Origin: a virus
DNA length: 25,786 bases
Virus record (IMG/VR): IMGVR_UViG_3300031997_000057
Location: 1-25,786 of that record
Reading direction: 5' to 3' (one strand)
In this document: one piece after another, positions 5,455-14,018 of the stretch
Layout of the letters: each line of letters starts with the position of its first letter
Position numbering within the stretch: the first letter of the stretch is position 1
The notes under the pieces: model-generated
What the model was told of the DNA's origin: nothing
The model's database searches: none
Seen by the model: only the letters and a program-made list of their open reading frames with translations
Position numbers and translations under genes: made by a program

Positions 5455-6253
5455 AGACCTTTTGATACGGTGTCCGTTCTGTGGGGACAAGCCCGGAGGT
5501 TCTCATGTTCACTTGTCTGTGAACTTAGATAAAAAAGTATACTATTGTTATTTTTGTGGTCGGGGCGGGAAGACAAGTGAACTGGTTAGGATAATCCCGG
5601 AGTTGAGTGTGAAGCTTGGAATACCGGGATTGTTTGCCAAAAGAAACTCCGGTCCTGCGGAACCGATGGATTTGTTCTTAACGCCTGTCGGTTCTACCAA
5701 GACTCCAGAAGCCGAGAGAGCAAGGCGGTTTTTGATATTCCGAGGGCTTACTCCGGAGCATATTAGGATTTATAAGCCGGGGTTGCTGCGGTCTCTTCCA
5801 AATAGGGTTGTATTTCCTCATATGGTTGGTACGGATGTGGCGTTTTGGTCGGCTCGGGGACTGACCAAGAATACAAAGCCGAAATGGATTTTCCCAACCG
5901 TTGGTCAGACGATTTTGACAAAGCGAGAAGCGGTGTGGAATCTGGATAGGCTTACTGTGCTGAGAGAAAAAACTATCTGGATATGTGAGGGAGTTTTTGA
6001 CGCAATAGCCTGTACCGGTGTTGCTGTGTTTGGTAAGGTTCCGTCTCCAGTCCAGATTAGGAAAATCCTAGAGACCAGACCTGAGCATTTGGTGATAGCG
6101 TTTGACCGTGATGCTCTTGCTGATGCTGGGAAGTTACAGGTGCAGCTTCGGGGAATAGTAAGAACGTCTGTTCGTCCCCCTGTAGCGATGAAAGATTATG
6201 GGGAGTATTTGCAGGTGGGTAGAGTTAGGAAAATCCATGAGGAGTTCACTTGA
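5447..6253 (+). CDS. DNA primase (zinc-binding + TOPRIM)
   Basis: This short DnaG-type primase has 268 residues. The N-terminal zinc ribbon has C9-x2-C12 (CPFCG) and C34-x2-C37 (CYFCGRGG). The TOPRIM domain has E181 in WICEGVFDAIA and D220-x-D222 in VIAFDRDA. Both metal-binding signatures are intact. It lacks the C-terminal helicase-binding domain of bacterial DnaG. It would synthesise RNA primers for the PolA of this phage, together with the DnaB-like helicase at 8883. The start overlaps the upstream stop by eight bases with no strong SD, so coupled translation is likely. Confidence 0.93.
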   Translation: MPEDLLIRCPFCGDKPGGSHVHLSVNLDKKVYYCYFCGRGGKTSELVRIIPELSVKLGIPGLFAKRNSGPAEPMDLFLTPVGSTKTPEAERARRFLIFRGLTPEHIRIYKPGLLRSLPNRVVFPHMVGTDVAFWSARGLTKNTKPKWIFPTVGQTILTKREAVWNLDRLTVLREKTIWICEGVFDAIACTGVAVFGKVPSPVQIRKILETRPEHLVIAFDRDALADAGKLQVQLRGIVRTSVRPPVAMKDYGEYLQVGRVRKIHEEFT

Positions 6254-7656
6254 TTACTCTGGTTAAGGGTACGGTTCTTACCTACCTGCTGAAGGCGGAC
6301 AGTCCTAAGGAGGAGGGGTGGATTGCGTCTGCTCTGACTTATACTGTCCCTAATTTTTGGTTTATGAAGAGCTTCAAGCGTGGGGTTTGGGACGGTAGGT
6401 TTTCGTTTTATAATAAGTGGTCGAAGAGTTTTCCTACAGGGCTTCTTGACGTTCTGCCGGAATCGCTGAAGCCTTATCTGATAATCACTGATGGCAGGAA
6501 GAAACCGGAATGTTTGGTGTGCGAGCCTGAAGCGGCTGGGATTGAGTTGCGCGATTACCAGATTGAAAGTGTGAGGCGGGCAATTGAAAAAGAAAACTGT
6601 ATCATCACTGCCCCTACAAACGCTGGCAAAACGGAGTGTGGGGCTGCGATTATCCATTCTCTCTCTGGGCTGAAGACCTTGTGGGTGACTCATCGCGGGG
6701 CTTTGTCCTCTCAGACAAGGGAACGGTTGGAAAATCGTCTTGGAGAGTCTGTTGGACTTATACAGGGAAACGAGTTTGACCCGAATGTCCGAGTGAATGT
6801 CGGCATGGTTCAGACTTTATGTACTCGTTTAAAATCAGAAAAAAGGTACAAAGAATATTTGCATAGTGTCGATGTTATGATACTAGATGAATGTCATCAT
6901 ACGTCATCTAAAACGTGGCAGTCCATAGCTAAGAATTGTACGGCTTATTATCGGATAGGTCTTTCTGCGACTCCTCTTTTACGGGAGGAAATTAGCAACC
7001 TGTGGTTGATTGGGCTGACTGGTTCCGAGATAAAAACTGTTTCAAATAAAGAACTCATACAACGTGGAATCTCGGCAGCTCCGAGGATAATCAGGATTCG
7101 CAACGTGGTTCGTATTAGAATTCAGGGTTTGTACAGGAGAAGTTACGAGATTGGAATAGAAGAGAACGAGGACCGGAATAAAACAATTGCGGGATTGGCT
7201 AGGCTTCACAAGGAGCAGGGGGATACGACTTTGGTTCTGGTTAATACAATCAAGCATGGGCAGGCCATTTTAGGAAAATCACCAGAAGGAACTGTCTTTC
7301 TTACTGGGAATGACCCGGCTGAATATAGAGACTCGGTTTTGCATGGGCTGAGAAGCGGGGAAGTAAAGACGGTGATTGCGACTCCGATATTTGATGAAGG
7401 GGTAGATGCTCCTCAAATAGGAGTACTTATTCTTGCTGGGGCTGGAAAATCTCATTTGCTTTTGCTTCAGAGGCTTGGGCGGGGGATGAGGAAAAAAACG
7501 TCTGGTAAGAATGAAGTTTTGGTTTACGACTTTGAAGACCGGGGCGATAAATATTTGGAAGGCCATTCCCTTTATCGGCTGAAGTTGTATAGGGATGAAG
7601 GCTTTAAAGTATTTTCTGCTGACATAAGTTTTAATAGGAGGGTCGAACATGACTGA
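6250..7656 (+). CDS. uvsW: UvsW-like superfamily 2 DNA helicase
   Basis: The 468-residue protein has an N-terminal domain with SFKRGVWDGRFSFYN and FPTGLL, typical of UvsW-like phage helicases. Two RecA-like domains follow: motif I APTNAGKTE (121-129), motif II DECH (213-216), motif III SAT (239-241) and motif VI QRLGRGMR (407-414). In T4 the homologue unwinds branched DNA and R-loops and switches replication from origin- to recombination-dependent mode. The start is TTG, overlapping the primase TGA (TTGA), with GAGG upstream. The recombination partners encoded at 13201-15859 and 18474-21442 support the role. Confidence 0.9.
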   Translation: MITLVKGTVLTYLLKADSPKEEGWIASALTYTVPNFWFMKSFKRGVWDGRFSFYNKWSKSFPTGLLDVLPESLKPYLIITDGRKKPECLVCEPEAAGIELRDYQIESVRRAIEKENCIITAPTNAGKTECGAAIIHSLSGLKTLWVTHRGALSSQTRERLENRLGESVGLIQGNEFDPNVRVNVGMVQTLCTRLKSEKRYKEYLHSVDVMILDECHHTSSKTWQSIAKNCTAYYRIGLSATPLLREEISNLWLIGLTGSEIKTVSNKELIQRGISAAPRIIRIRNVVRIRIQGLYRRSYEIGIEENEDRNKTIAGLARLHKEQGDTTLVLVNTIKHGQAILGKSPEGTVFLTGNDPAEYRDSVLHGLRSGEVKTVIATPIFDEGVDAPQIGVLILAGAGKSHLLLLQRLGRGMRKKTSGKNEVLVYDFEDRGDKYLEGHSLYRLKLYRDEGFKVFSADISFNRRVEHD

Positions 7657-8053
7657 AGAATTCCCGGATGGGTTTTCTACGGTGAGTAAAACGGACATGG
7701 TGAAGCATCGGGGTACTCATGTGAAGCTCCCGAAAATTTCCTTGACAAAGAGTGGGTACTTGGTCTTGAATATACCCGCTGCCTCGTTTTTTTCAAGTGG
7801 CTCTGGTATTGTTCGGATGGCGTATAATCCGGATGATGGGGTGTTGGCTATAAGAAATACAAACGTCCCAGCGCAGCCTCCAGAGGTACTGAAAATAACT
7901 CCTGCAGGGGCGTATCGAAGACATGGAGCTATAGGATTCAAGACCTTGGCAAGGATTTGGCACATTGCGATGGATGGCTCCCATTACGTTTGCACATGGG
8001 ATGCAGAGAAGGAAACCTTGTTTGTAGACTTAACCCAAAATAATCCAGAATAG
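7649..8053 (+). CDS. Hypothetical phage protein (134 aa)
   Basis: I do not recognise it. The protein is beta-rich (SGYLVLNIPAASFFSSG, DGVLAIRNTN, HYVCTWDAEKETLFVDL), with no cysteine cluster, transmembrane span or catalytic motif. AGGAGGG sits nine bases before the ATG, and the gene overlaps the helicase by eight bases. Position between two replication helicases suggests a replication accessory role, but this rests only on context. A strong hairpin follows its stop. Confidence 0.75.
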   Translation: MTEEFPDGFSTVSKTDMVKHRGTHVKLPKISLTKSGYLVLNIPAASFFSSGSGIVRMAYNPDDGVLAIRNTNVPAQPPEVLKITPAGAYRRHGAIGFKTLARIWHIAMDGSHYVCTWDAEKETLFVDLTQNNPE

Positions 8054-8062
8054 GCTATTTTC

Positions 8063-8089
8063 TACTCCCCCCCTTAAGGGGGGGGAGTA
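8063..8089 (+). other. Perfect GC-rich hairpin between genes
   Basis: TACTCCCCCCC (8063-8073) and GGGGGGGAGTA (ending at 8089) form an 11-bp perfect stem around TTAA and one extra G. The downstream sequence TATAAAGGG is not U-rich, so rho-independent termination would be weak. It may instead partially terminate transcription, stop exonucleases or set relative expression of the flanking genes. It sits about 20 bases before a TTG-start gene. Confidence 0.7.
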
Positions 8090-8109
8090 TAAAGGGAAAG
8101 GAGCAGGTA

Positions 8110-8901
8110 TTGGGCAGCACCTTTTTTGACATTTTGAGACTAAAGACAGCCTACGAGTCTAAAATCTTTGATACTACAAAACGCTCGGTTATAATCTCTA
8201 TCGACCAGTCACACCCAAAGGGGGAGAAAAATATACAACTTTTTACGAAACTTCTGGATAGGCTCCGGCTTGAAAAGATTGACCAGAATGTTTTTTTGTC
8301 GGTGATGTTTGATGGGCTGGCGTGGCCTCGACGAATTTTTAAAGGTCAGTCTTTGTGGAAGTATCCTTATCTTATTTTGTTGTCTAGTGATGCTGGGATA
8401 CGAATGTTTCAGGAAGCGTATCAAAGTATTGATAAAATGTTTGGGTCCGAGACGGTTGCGGATGAATACATAAAGGCGAACTATCCGATAAAGTATGAGA
8501 CTCAATTCAAGAACTGTTTCTATGAGGGGTTTTCTCTTATGGTCAGCACTATAGAGCAGAATGGGGAAGATTTTCTGAACGATGTTTGGAATCTATTTTC
8601 TGCGTTTTATGCCTTTAATGATTTGTTTACGCCTGCTTTTTTTATAACGCATTCTCGATGGAGCGAGGTTGTTAATAGTGATACAACCACGCTTCCTTTA
8701 GAAATAAGAGAACTGAAAGCTCTTCTGCTTCGGCATACAAGAGCTATTGTTCTTTTTTGCAGGAAAAATCCTGTTCATAGAAAATATTTACTTAGGGCTA
8801 GGGCTGTAATCGCTAAACGAGAACTAGAATCAGTAAAGAAGTTTTCTAGCCTCGCAAAAACACCCGCTGAGAGGAAGAAGGCATGGAATCAACTTATCTG
8901 A
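8110..8901 (+). CDS. Hypothetical phage protein in replication cluster (263 aa)
   Basis: No family is recognised. The protein is largely helical and aromatic-rich, with long hydrophobic helices in the middle (SLMVSTIEQNGEDFLNDVWN, FSAFYAFNDLFTPAFF) and a basic C-terminus. No Walker or zinc motif is seen, so it is not an obvious AAA+ helicase loader. A non-AAA loader for the DnaB-like helicase is conceivable because the genes overlap by 19 bases. The start is TTG with GAAAGGAG upstream. In-frame ATG codons lie well inside the reading frame. Confidence 0.72.
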   Translation: MGSTFFDILRLKTAYESKIFDTTKRSVIISIDQSHPKGEKNIQLFTKLLDRLRLEKIDQNVFLSVMFDGLAWPRRIFKGQSLWKYPYLILLSSDAGIRMFQEAYQSIDKMFGSETVADEYIKANYPIKYETQFKNCFYEGFSLMVSTIEQNGEDFLNDVWNLFSAFYAFNDLFTPAFFITHSRWSEVVNSDTTTLPLEIRELKALLLRHTRAIVLFCRKNPVHRKYLLRARAVIAKRELESVKKFSSLAKTPAERKKAWNQLI

Positions 8902-10274
8902 ATCTGGAGACCTCTGTTATTCCAAGCGACCATCAGCTGGAGGTTTTGGGATATCTGTTACAAGACAAAGAGGTTCTTGCAAGATTTGCTGAGTCGGTCA
9001 GGCCGGAGCATTTTGAAAATCCAGTTCATAGGCTGCTGTATAAAACTGCAAGAGAATATTTTATTCAGTACATGAATGCGTGTCCTAAAAAGATTCTTGA
9101 GCGAGAGGTTGGTGTATTTATCCAGAAAAATGAGAGGGATTTGGCAGTTCCTCCGATAATGTTTTGGGAAGAATTGGAAAAAGCGTATCGTGTCCCGATA
9201 TCTGAAACTCAATATGTAACAGATAAAATAATGAAATACATTATGCGGTATCAACTTGCCTCGCTCGGGGAAGTATCGTTGGATTCGGCTCGGCAGGGAC
9301 AGACGGATATGGTCAGGGTGGGTCGTGAAATAAACTCTCTCTTTAGCATTTTGTCGGGGGGTGTAAAGCAGAGAATGGAGTTTTTGATTGGAGATGTTCA
9401 GAGAAGGTCAAGGCAGAATCAGGCGATTGAGAAAATCCCAACGGGGTTAAGGCAGTTTGATAGCGTTTTGGGTGGGGGTTTGGGAAGGGGGGAGTTGGGA
9501 GTGATGCTGGCTCCTACGGGATGGGGAAAATCGTTCTTTCTTGTCACAGCAGGAAGTGGGGCTTTGAAAAGACGGTGTAACGTCATGCATGTGACGCTGG
9601 AGTTGAGCAGAGAAAAAGTAATTTCAAGGTATGAGTCCTTCATGACTAGGTTGGCAAAAAACAGCTTGTCTGAGGTGAGTGAACTGGTGACTCAGAAACT
9701 GTTGAGACTTAGGAGAGTATTGCAGCCTGCGGATGTGTTGGTCATTGAATATCCAACAAGGGGATTGACGGTCGAAGAACTTCGGGCTGTGATTATCCAA
9801 ACGCAGCTCGGCAGGGACTTCACTCCTGATGTTCTATTGCTGGATTATGCAGACATTCTGCAACCGAGTTGGGCGGATAGGGAAAAAACACGTTATGAAG
9901 CTCTTATGAATATTTATGAACGGTTGAGGGGGATAGCACAGGAGTTTAAACTGGCTATTTGGACGGGGTCTCAGACGACAAGAAAAGCCCTGAGTAAGAC
10001 GATTATCACCATTCAAGATATAGCAGAGAGCTTTGGCAAGGCGCAGGTTGCCGATGTTGTGGCTGCTATTTGCCAGACGGATGAGGAAGCTCGGGCGAAC
10101 AAGGGCAGGTTTTATCTGGACAAGGTTAGGGAAAATCAAAGCCATATTATCGTACCGTTCAGAAAGAATTTTGATATAAGTACTTTTACCGAGGATGTGG
10201 ACGCTCATCCTCAAGAAGCTGTTCCGTCTCAGGTCGCTTACGAGACAGGAAGGTCGGATGATGTGCCATTTTAA
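8883..10274 (+). CDS. dnaB: DnaB-like replicative helicase
   Basis: The 463-residue protein has a helical N-terminal domain with the EVLGYLLQDKEVLARF pattern of DnaB N-domains. A RecA-like motor follows, with Walker A APTGWGKS (210-217), a conserved acidic element near THVTLE-type strand ELS (240-242) and Walker B VLLLDYAD (317-324). GSQTTRKAL then corresponds to the H4-type strand. It would form the hexameric 5'-3' helicase at the phage fork. The start overlaps the preceding gene by 19 bases and has GAGGAAG upstream. Copy B of the phage promoter follows directly after its stop. Confidence 0.92.
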   Translation: MESTYLNLETSVIPSDHQLEVLGYLLQDKEVLARFAESVRPEHFENPVHRLLYKTAREYFIQYMNACPKKILEREVGVFIQKNERDLAVPPIMFWEELEKAYRVPISETQYVTDKIMKYIMRYQLASLGEVSLDSARQGQTDMVRVGREINSLFSILSGGVKQRMEFLIGDVQRRSRQNQAIEKIPTGLRQFDSVLGGGLGRGELGVMLAPTGWGKSFFLVTAGSGALKRRCNVMHVTLELSREKVISRYESFMTRLAKNSLSEVSELVTQKLLRLRRVLQPADVLVIEYPTRGLTVEELRAVIIQTQLGRDFTPDVLLLDYADILQPSWADREKTRYEALMNIYERLRGIAQEFKLAIWTGSQTTRKALSKTIITIQDIAESFGKAQVADVVAAICQTDEEARANKGRFYLDKVRENQSHIIVPFRKNFDISTFTEDVDAHPQEAVPSQVAYETGRSDDVPF

Positions 10275-10276
10275 TG

Positions 10277-10300
10277 TGAAAGATTTTAAGGATTTATAAT
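10277..10300 (+). promoter_or_regulatory. Phage-type promoter motif TGAAR-N13-TATAATACT, copy B
   Basis: TGAAA at 10277-10281 and TATAAT at 10295-10300 are 13 bp apart, and the -10 continues ACT. The predicted transcription start, near 10307, leaves only about seven bases before the polA ATG. The polymerase mRNA would be nearly leaderless and without an SD. Confidence 0.68.
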
Positions 10301-10313
10301 ACTGAATAGTAAG

Positions 10314-12638
10314 ATGCTTAAAGTTAAAGGTGGATGTTTTGGATGTCCTTACGAGGGTAATACTCTTGTGCCGCCAGATGGAAAATCGATTGCAGAAGCA
10401 AAGCTCATCGTCGTTGGAATAAATCCCGGAGAGATAGAAGAGAGAATGCTTTTACCTTTTGTTGGAAGGTCCGGTCAACTTCTTTGGCGGGAATTGGCGG
10501 CATTAGGAATAGATAGGGATGATTGTTGGGTTACTAATATTTGTAAATGTCGGCCTCCCAGAAAAGAAGACGGGACCGGAGATGAACAGCCGAGTACAGC
10601 AGCAAAAAAACACTGTGCTAAACAATGGAGTGAGGAATGGGACGGCATGAAGGGGAAGATTTTTCTTCTTCTTGGGACTCTTCCGACTCGTCATTTTCTG
10701 AAGAGGGCGGGGGTGTCTATGAGAGGGAGCGTGTACGAAAAAGATGGGAACAAGTTCTTACCGACATGGCATCCGTCTTTTTTACTAAGGTCGGAAAACG
10801 AACATAATATAATCACATGGAGGAAAGATTTGCGGCTGCTTCCCTCTTTGCTGGTTCAGGCGCGGGAAAGAAAAAAGGTAGTGTGGAGTGTCGCTAAGAC
10901 TCCAACGGAAGTAAAAGATACGGTTGACTATTTTATCGGGGTGAATAAATTTGCCGTTGATATTGAGACCACGACTTTACACCCCTACGAGCCGGGGGCC
11001 GATATAATAAGTATTTCTATGTCCGATGGAATTGTATCTAAGGTCATAGATTGTCAGACTATGCCCGTTGCTGGAGAATTAAAGCGTCTGCTTGAATCCG
11101 AGGCTGGGAAAATAGTCCAGAATGCCAAGTTTGAATTGGTGTGGTTGCAGGCTAGATACGGTATAATTATTAAAAATATAGTGTTTGACCCTTCTTCTGC
11201 ACAGTATTTATTGGATGAAGGGACGGGGACCAGTGTTGCTCTGAAGCAGATGGTTTGGAAGTACCTTCCTGATTTTGGGGGGTACGAAGCCGAGGTGGAT
11301 AGGTCCAATATGGCTGCGTTGGAAAAAACTAAACTTTATGAGTACAACGCTACTGATGCATATGTAACTTACAAGATAGCGGAGATACTTGCTCCCCGGA
11401 TAGAAGCTGAAGGATTTTCCTATTTGCTCTATGAAGTCATTCTTCCGGCCTCTTATCCATTGGCGGAAATGGAAGCTTATGGACTTGCTGTGGATATAGA
11501 AACGGTCAGGAAGAGACGAGCCGAGTTGGAGATAAGAGTTGAAGAGTTGGAAAAAGAGATACTTGCCCTTCCGTCAATCAGGGGTATGGAAGATTTTAAG
11601 ATAACTTCGGTTCATGATTTACGGAAACTGTTCTATGACAAGTTGAAGTTTGCTCCGCTAGGAAAATCAAAGAAGACTGGTTCTCCTACCATGACTAAAG
11701 AAGTTTTGGGAGGGTTTGAGGAGGGGGGTAGCCTTGAAGCAAAAATGATACAGGAGTATAAGCAGACCCGAAAAGTTCTAAAGACTTACTATGAGAACTA
11801 TGACCAGTTGGTAGGGACCGATGGTAAAATTCATACGAACTATAACATGCTTGTCGCCCGAGGTGGCAGGCTTACGTCTGGAAATCCGAATTTACAAAAT
11901 GTTCCTAAAGATGTTCGGGATATTTTTGTATCTTCTTTTGGTGAGGATGGGATTTTGGTGCAGATGGATTTTAAGCATATTGAGATGCGGGTTATGGCCT
12001 GTGAGTCGGATGATGAGGGGTTGTTGAGGATTTTTAGGGCCGGAGGAGACCCACACGCAATGATTGCCGCAGAAATATTGGGTGTCCCGATAGAGACTAT
12101 TACCAAAGAGCAGCGGCAGGCAGCTAAGGCGGTTAATTTCGGGTTGCTTTACGGAATGCAGCCTAGTACTCTGGCGCAGAGAGAAAAAATTCCCATAGAA
12201 AGAGCCGAGCAGTTCTACGCCGGATTTTTTAGGAAGTATCCGGGGGTCCGGGCTTGGCATAGGCAGCAGGAACAAATAGTCGAGTCTGGCTATGTTGTAA
12301 AATCTTTTTTTGGAAGGCGGAGGGATTTGTCTTCCTTTACTGGAGGAGACAAAATAAAACGCGCTTATAATTTTCCAATTCAGTCTTGTGGTTCTGATAT
12401 TAATTTGTATACAATGGGATTAGTCTATGATATGATTAGGTCATTCAATCTTAGAGCAAAGTTGGTAGCCACGGTTCATGACTCGCTATTGGTTGATTGC
12501 CCAATCAACGAAGTGGAGACCATCAGGAAAATCCTTGAAGATGTCACGGCGGAGCTACCGTCTATTTTTTCTTGGATGAAATGCCCGATGAATATCGACC
12601 TTCAAGTCGGTAAAAATTGGAGACAGGCATCGGAATAA
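10314..12638 (+). CDS. polA: DNA polymerase A with N-terminal family-4 uracil-DNA glycosylase
   Basis: The 774-residue fusion has three parts. Residues 1-185 form a family-4 UDG: C8, C11, C79 (KCRPP) and C101 fit Fe-S ligands, with GINPGEIEE (35-43), PFVGRSGQLL (48-57) and HPSFLLR (153-159). Residues 211-360 are a DnaQ-like 3'-5' exonuclease: D216-x-E218 and Y344-x3-D348. The exo II Asp appears as E274 in NAKFE. Residues 370-774 are the polymerase: motif A D552-x3-I-E557-x-R559, motif B R601/K605/F609/Y613, and motif C H722-D723. Serine follows H-D where E. coli PolA has Glu. F609 corresponds to the Phe762 position. A UDG-PolA fusion has been reported in SPO1-like phages (recalled). No clear SD precedes ATG 10314. 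Confidence 0.95.
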   Translation: MLKVKGGCFGCPYEGNTLVPPDGKSIAEAKLIVVGINPGEIEERMLLPFVGRSGQLLWRELAALGIDRDDCWVTNICKCRPPRKEDGTGDEQPSTAAKKHCAKQWSEEWDGMKGKIFLLLGTLPTRHFLKRAGVSMRGSVYEKDGNKFLPTWHPSFLLRSENEHNIITWRKDLRLLPSLLVQARERKKVVWSVAKTPTEVKDTVDYFIGVNKFAVDIETTTLHPYEPGADIISISMSDGIVSKVIDCQTMPVAGELKRLLESEAGKIVQNAKFELVWLQARYGIIIKNIVFDPSSAQYLLDEGTGTSVALKQMVWKYLPDFGGYEAEVDRSNMAALEKTKLYEYNATDAYVTYKIAEILAPRIEAEGFSYLLYEVILPASYPLAEMEAYGLAVDIETVRKRRAELEIRVEELEKEILALPSIRGMEDFKITSVHDLRKLFYDKLKFAPLGKSKKTGSPTMTKEVLGGFEEGGSLEAKMIQEYKQTRKVLKTYYENYDQLVGTDGKIHTNYNMLVARGGRLTSGNPNLQNVPKDVRDIFVSSFGEDGILVQMDFKHIEMRVMACESDDEGLLRIFRAGGDPHAMIAAEILGVPIETITKEQRQAAKAVNFGLLYGMQPSTLAQREKIPIERAEQFYAGFFRKYPGVRAWHRQQEQIVESGYVVKSFFGRRRDLSSFTGGDKIKRAYNFPIQSCGSDINLYTMGLVYDMIRSFNLRAKLVATVHDSLLVDCPINEVETIRKILEDVTAELPSIFSWMKCPMNIDLQVGKNWRQASE

Positions 12639-12653
12639 ATTAAGGAGGTATAG

Positions 12654-13208
12654 GTGAAAAAGGTTAAAGGTAAAAAAATTGGGACTGTTTGGCAGAGGCA
12701 GGCGGTTGCAGACGTAAAAAAGTTTGTTTCTGTCAAGGGTAAGAAGTGGTCGCAGATTGAACGTCTTGCCGAAACCCTCGATTGTACGTTTGTTGCTGTG
12801 TATGGGTGGTTGTCGAAACGTAGTTTTCCGAGCGAAGAGAATGTAGGAAAAATCTTCTTTCTTCTGAACGCTAAGATGTATAACAAATGGAAAAAGTATC
12901 AGGAAGCGGCGGGAGATACTAAAAGTAGTAAGGTTGTTATACGGCCCCCAAGGAAAAAGAGAAAGATTATAGGGAAGAAGTTCGTAGAGATTACTTCTAC
13001 TATTAATCCTGTACTGTATTATTTTGGATGTATTAAGAAAGACCTTGAGAAGTTGCGGTATTATCAGGAAGCTATTTTTAATCGCTTGGTTGCTATGGGG
13101 GAAAAGAAACTGAAAGTGGATATCCCGATTGATAAAATACTTCAAGCCGAGACTCAGTTGTCTCTTGCGTTTCCGGAAGATAAAAAAGAGGAGGTAACAA
13201 ATGTCTGA
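12654..13208 (+). CDS. Putative helix-turn-helix DNA-binding protein (184 aa)
   Basis: The GTG start has a perfect AAGGAGG upstream. Residues 28-65 (KGKKWSQIERLAETLDC, then VAVYGWLSKRSFPSEENVG) look like a helix-turn-helix. A sensor helix, a turn and a recognition helix ending in YGWLSKR resemble XRE/Cro-type domains. A very basic linker (near 98-110) follows, then a helical C-terminal half with KKDLEKLRYYQEAIFNRL, possibly a coiled-coil oligomerisation segment. It may be a regulator of the recombination gene cluster or an architectural protein. Its last eight bases overlap the next gene. Confidence 0.68.
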   Translation: MKKVKGKKIGTVWQRQAVADVKKFVSVKGKKWSQIERLAETLDCTFVAVYGWLSKRSFPSEENVGKIFFLLNAKMYNKWKKYQEAAGDTKSSKVVIRPPRKKRKIIGKKFVEITSTINPVLYYFGCIKKDLEKLRYYQEAIFNRLVAMGEKKLKVDIPIDKILQAETQLSLAFPEDKKEEVTNV

Positions 13209-13731
13209 AGTTGAGACCCAAGCACAAGCAGTCCCTGAAAGGGATGGAGATATGACCATTCGGTTCGGCTCTGGTCAGGTCTACCGTGGAAATTACATGG
13301 ACGACTTGGTCACAGACGAGCGGAAAATGAACGAACATTTATCTAAGCAGCCCCAGTTATTTGTCTTTTGGGCGAGGATGGCAGCTTACCAAAAGATGAT
13401 TTGTGACAGGAAAAAACTGGAGGTTGAGAAGTACGAATCCGATATGGATGCTTCTATCCGGATAGAAAAAGAGCATAGGGAAGAAAAAGTTACGGACAAG
13501 ATTGTTGAAGCTACTATTAAGAGAGACCCTGCCCGGATGGATTTGCTTAAAGATTTGTACCAATCGCAAGCCAAGCTGCGTATTCTTGAGGGTATCAAAG
13601 AGGGATTTTCCCAAAGGAAGGACACGCTTATATCTTTGGCTTATAACCTGCGGGAGGAAATGTCTGTATCTGGGGGTTTGGCTGTTAGGGAAAAAGAGTT
13701 TCTGGAAGCAAGAAAAGCCAAGGAGGAATAA
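13201..13731 (+). CDS. UvsY-like recombination mediator (putative)
   Basis: The first 25 residues are disordered. Residues 45-165 form a helical, charged domain: LFVFWARMAAYQKMICDRKK, a run alternating E and K, then EATIKRDPARMDLLKDL and LRILEGIKEGFSQRKDTLIS. A short helix, a K-E helix, then a helix ending in F..RKD.L matches UvsY, which loads UvsX on gp32-coated ssDNA. The sequence match is by pattern, but context is strong: gp32-like SSB and RecA follow within 1.2 kb. GAGGTAAC precedes the ATG, with an eight-base overlap upstream. Confidence 0.66.
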   Translation: MSEVETQAQAVPERDGDMTIRFGSGQVYRGNYMDDLVTDERKMNEHLSKQPQLFVFWARMAAYQKMICDRKKLEVEKYESDMDASIRIEKEHREEKVTDKIVEATIKRDPARMDLLKDLYQSQAKLRILEGIKEGFSQRKDTLISLAYNLREEMSVSGGLAVREKEFLEARKAKEE

Positions 13732-13732
13732 A

Positions 13733-13999
13733 ATGATTCCGGAAGACAGCATTATATGTTCGTTTTGTGAGGGGTTGGGTTGGAGCTTGCGGGGGGTTGG
13801 GGGTGGTGATTCAGTTCAAGACGAATGTCCTGAGTGTCAGGGATTCGGATTTATTTATCTTGGAGCGACATGCCCAAAATGTCATGGAAAAAAGGTAGTT
13901 GAAGACCATTTTATTGTTCAAGGACTTCGGGTAACGGGAACCTATCCATGCAAGTTCTGCAAAGGTACTGGGGAAGTACAGGCTGATTCGGAAATCTAA
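13733..13999 (+). CDS. DnaJ-type zinc-finger protein (88 aa)
   Basis: Four CxxC units are present: C9/C12 (CSFCEGLG), C32/C35 (CPECQGFG), C47/C50 (CPKCHGK) and C73/C76 (CKFCKGTG). Three of them fit CxxCxGxG, the repeat of the DnaJ cysteine-rich domain that binds two zinc ions. No J-domain is present. Such stand-alone domains occur in phages and may act as protein-folding or protein-binding modules (inference). AAGGAGG precedes the ATG, one base after the upstream stop. Confidence 0.85.
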   Translation: MIPEDSIICSFCEGLGWSLRGVGGGDSVQDECPECQGFGFIYLGATCPKCHGKKVVEDHFIVQGLRVTGTYPCKFCKGTGEVQADSEI

Positions 14000-14018
14000 A
14001 TATTTATAGGAGAAAAAT

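Noticed and set aside
6196-6693. Minus-strand frame of 165 aa
   Set aside because: It is opposite the start of the UvsW-like helicase, which has clear motifs. The composition is that of an antisense shadow.
12555-13259. Minus-strand frame of 234 aa
   Set aside because: It lies opposite the HTH gene and the polA 3' end. No minus-strand SD or promoter was seen, and all other genes are on the + strand.
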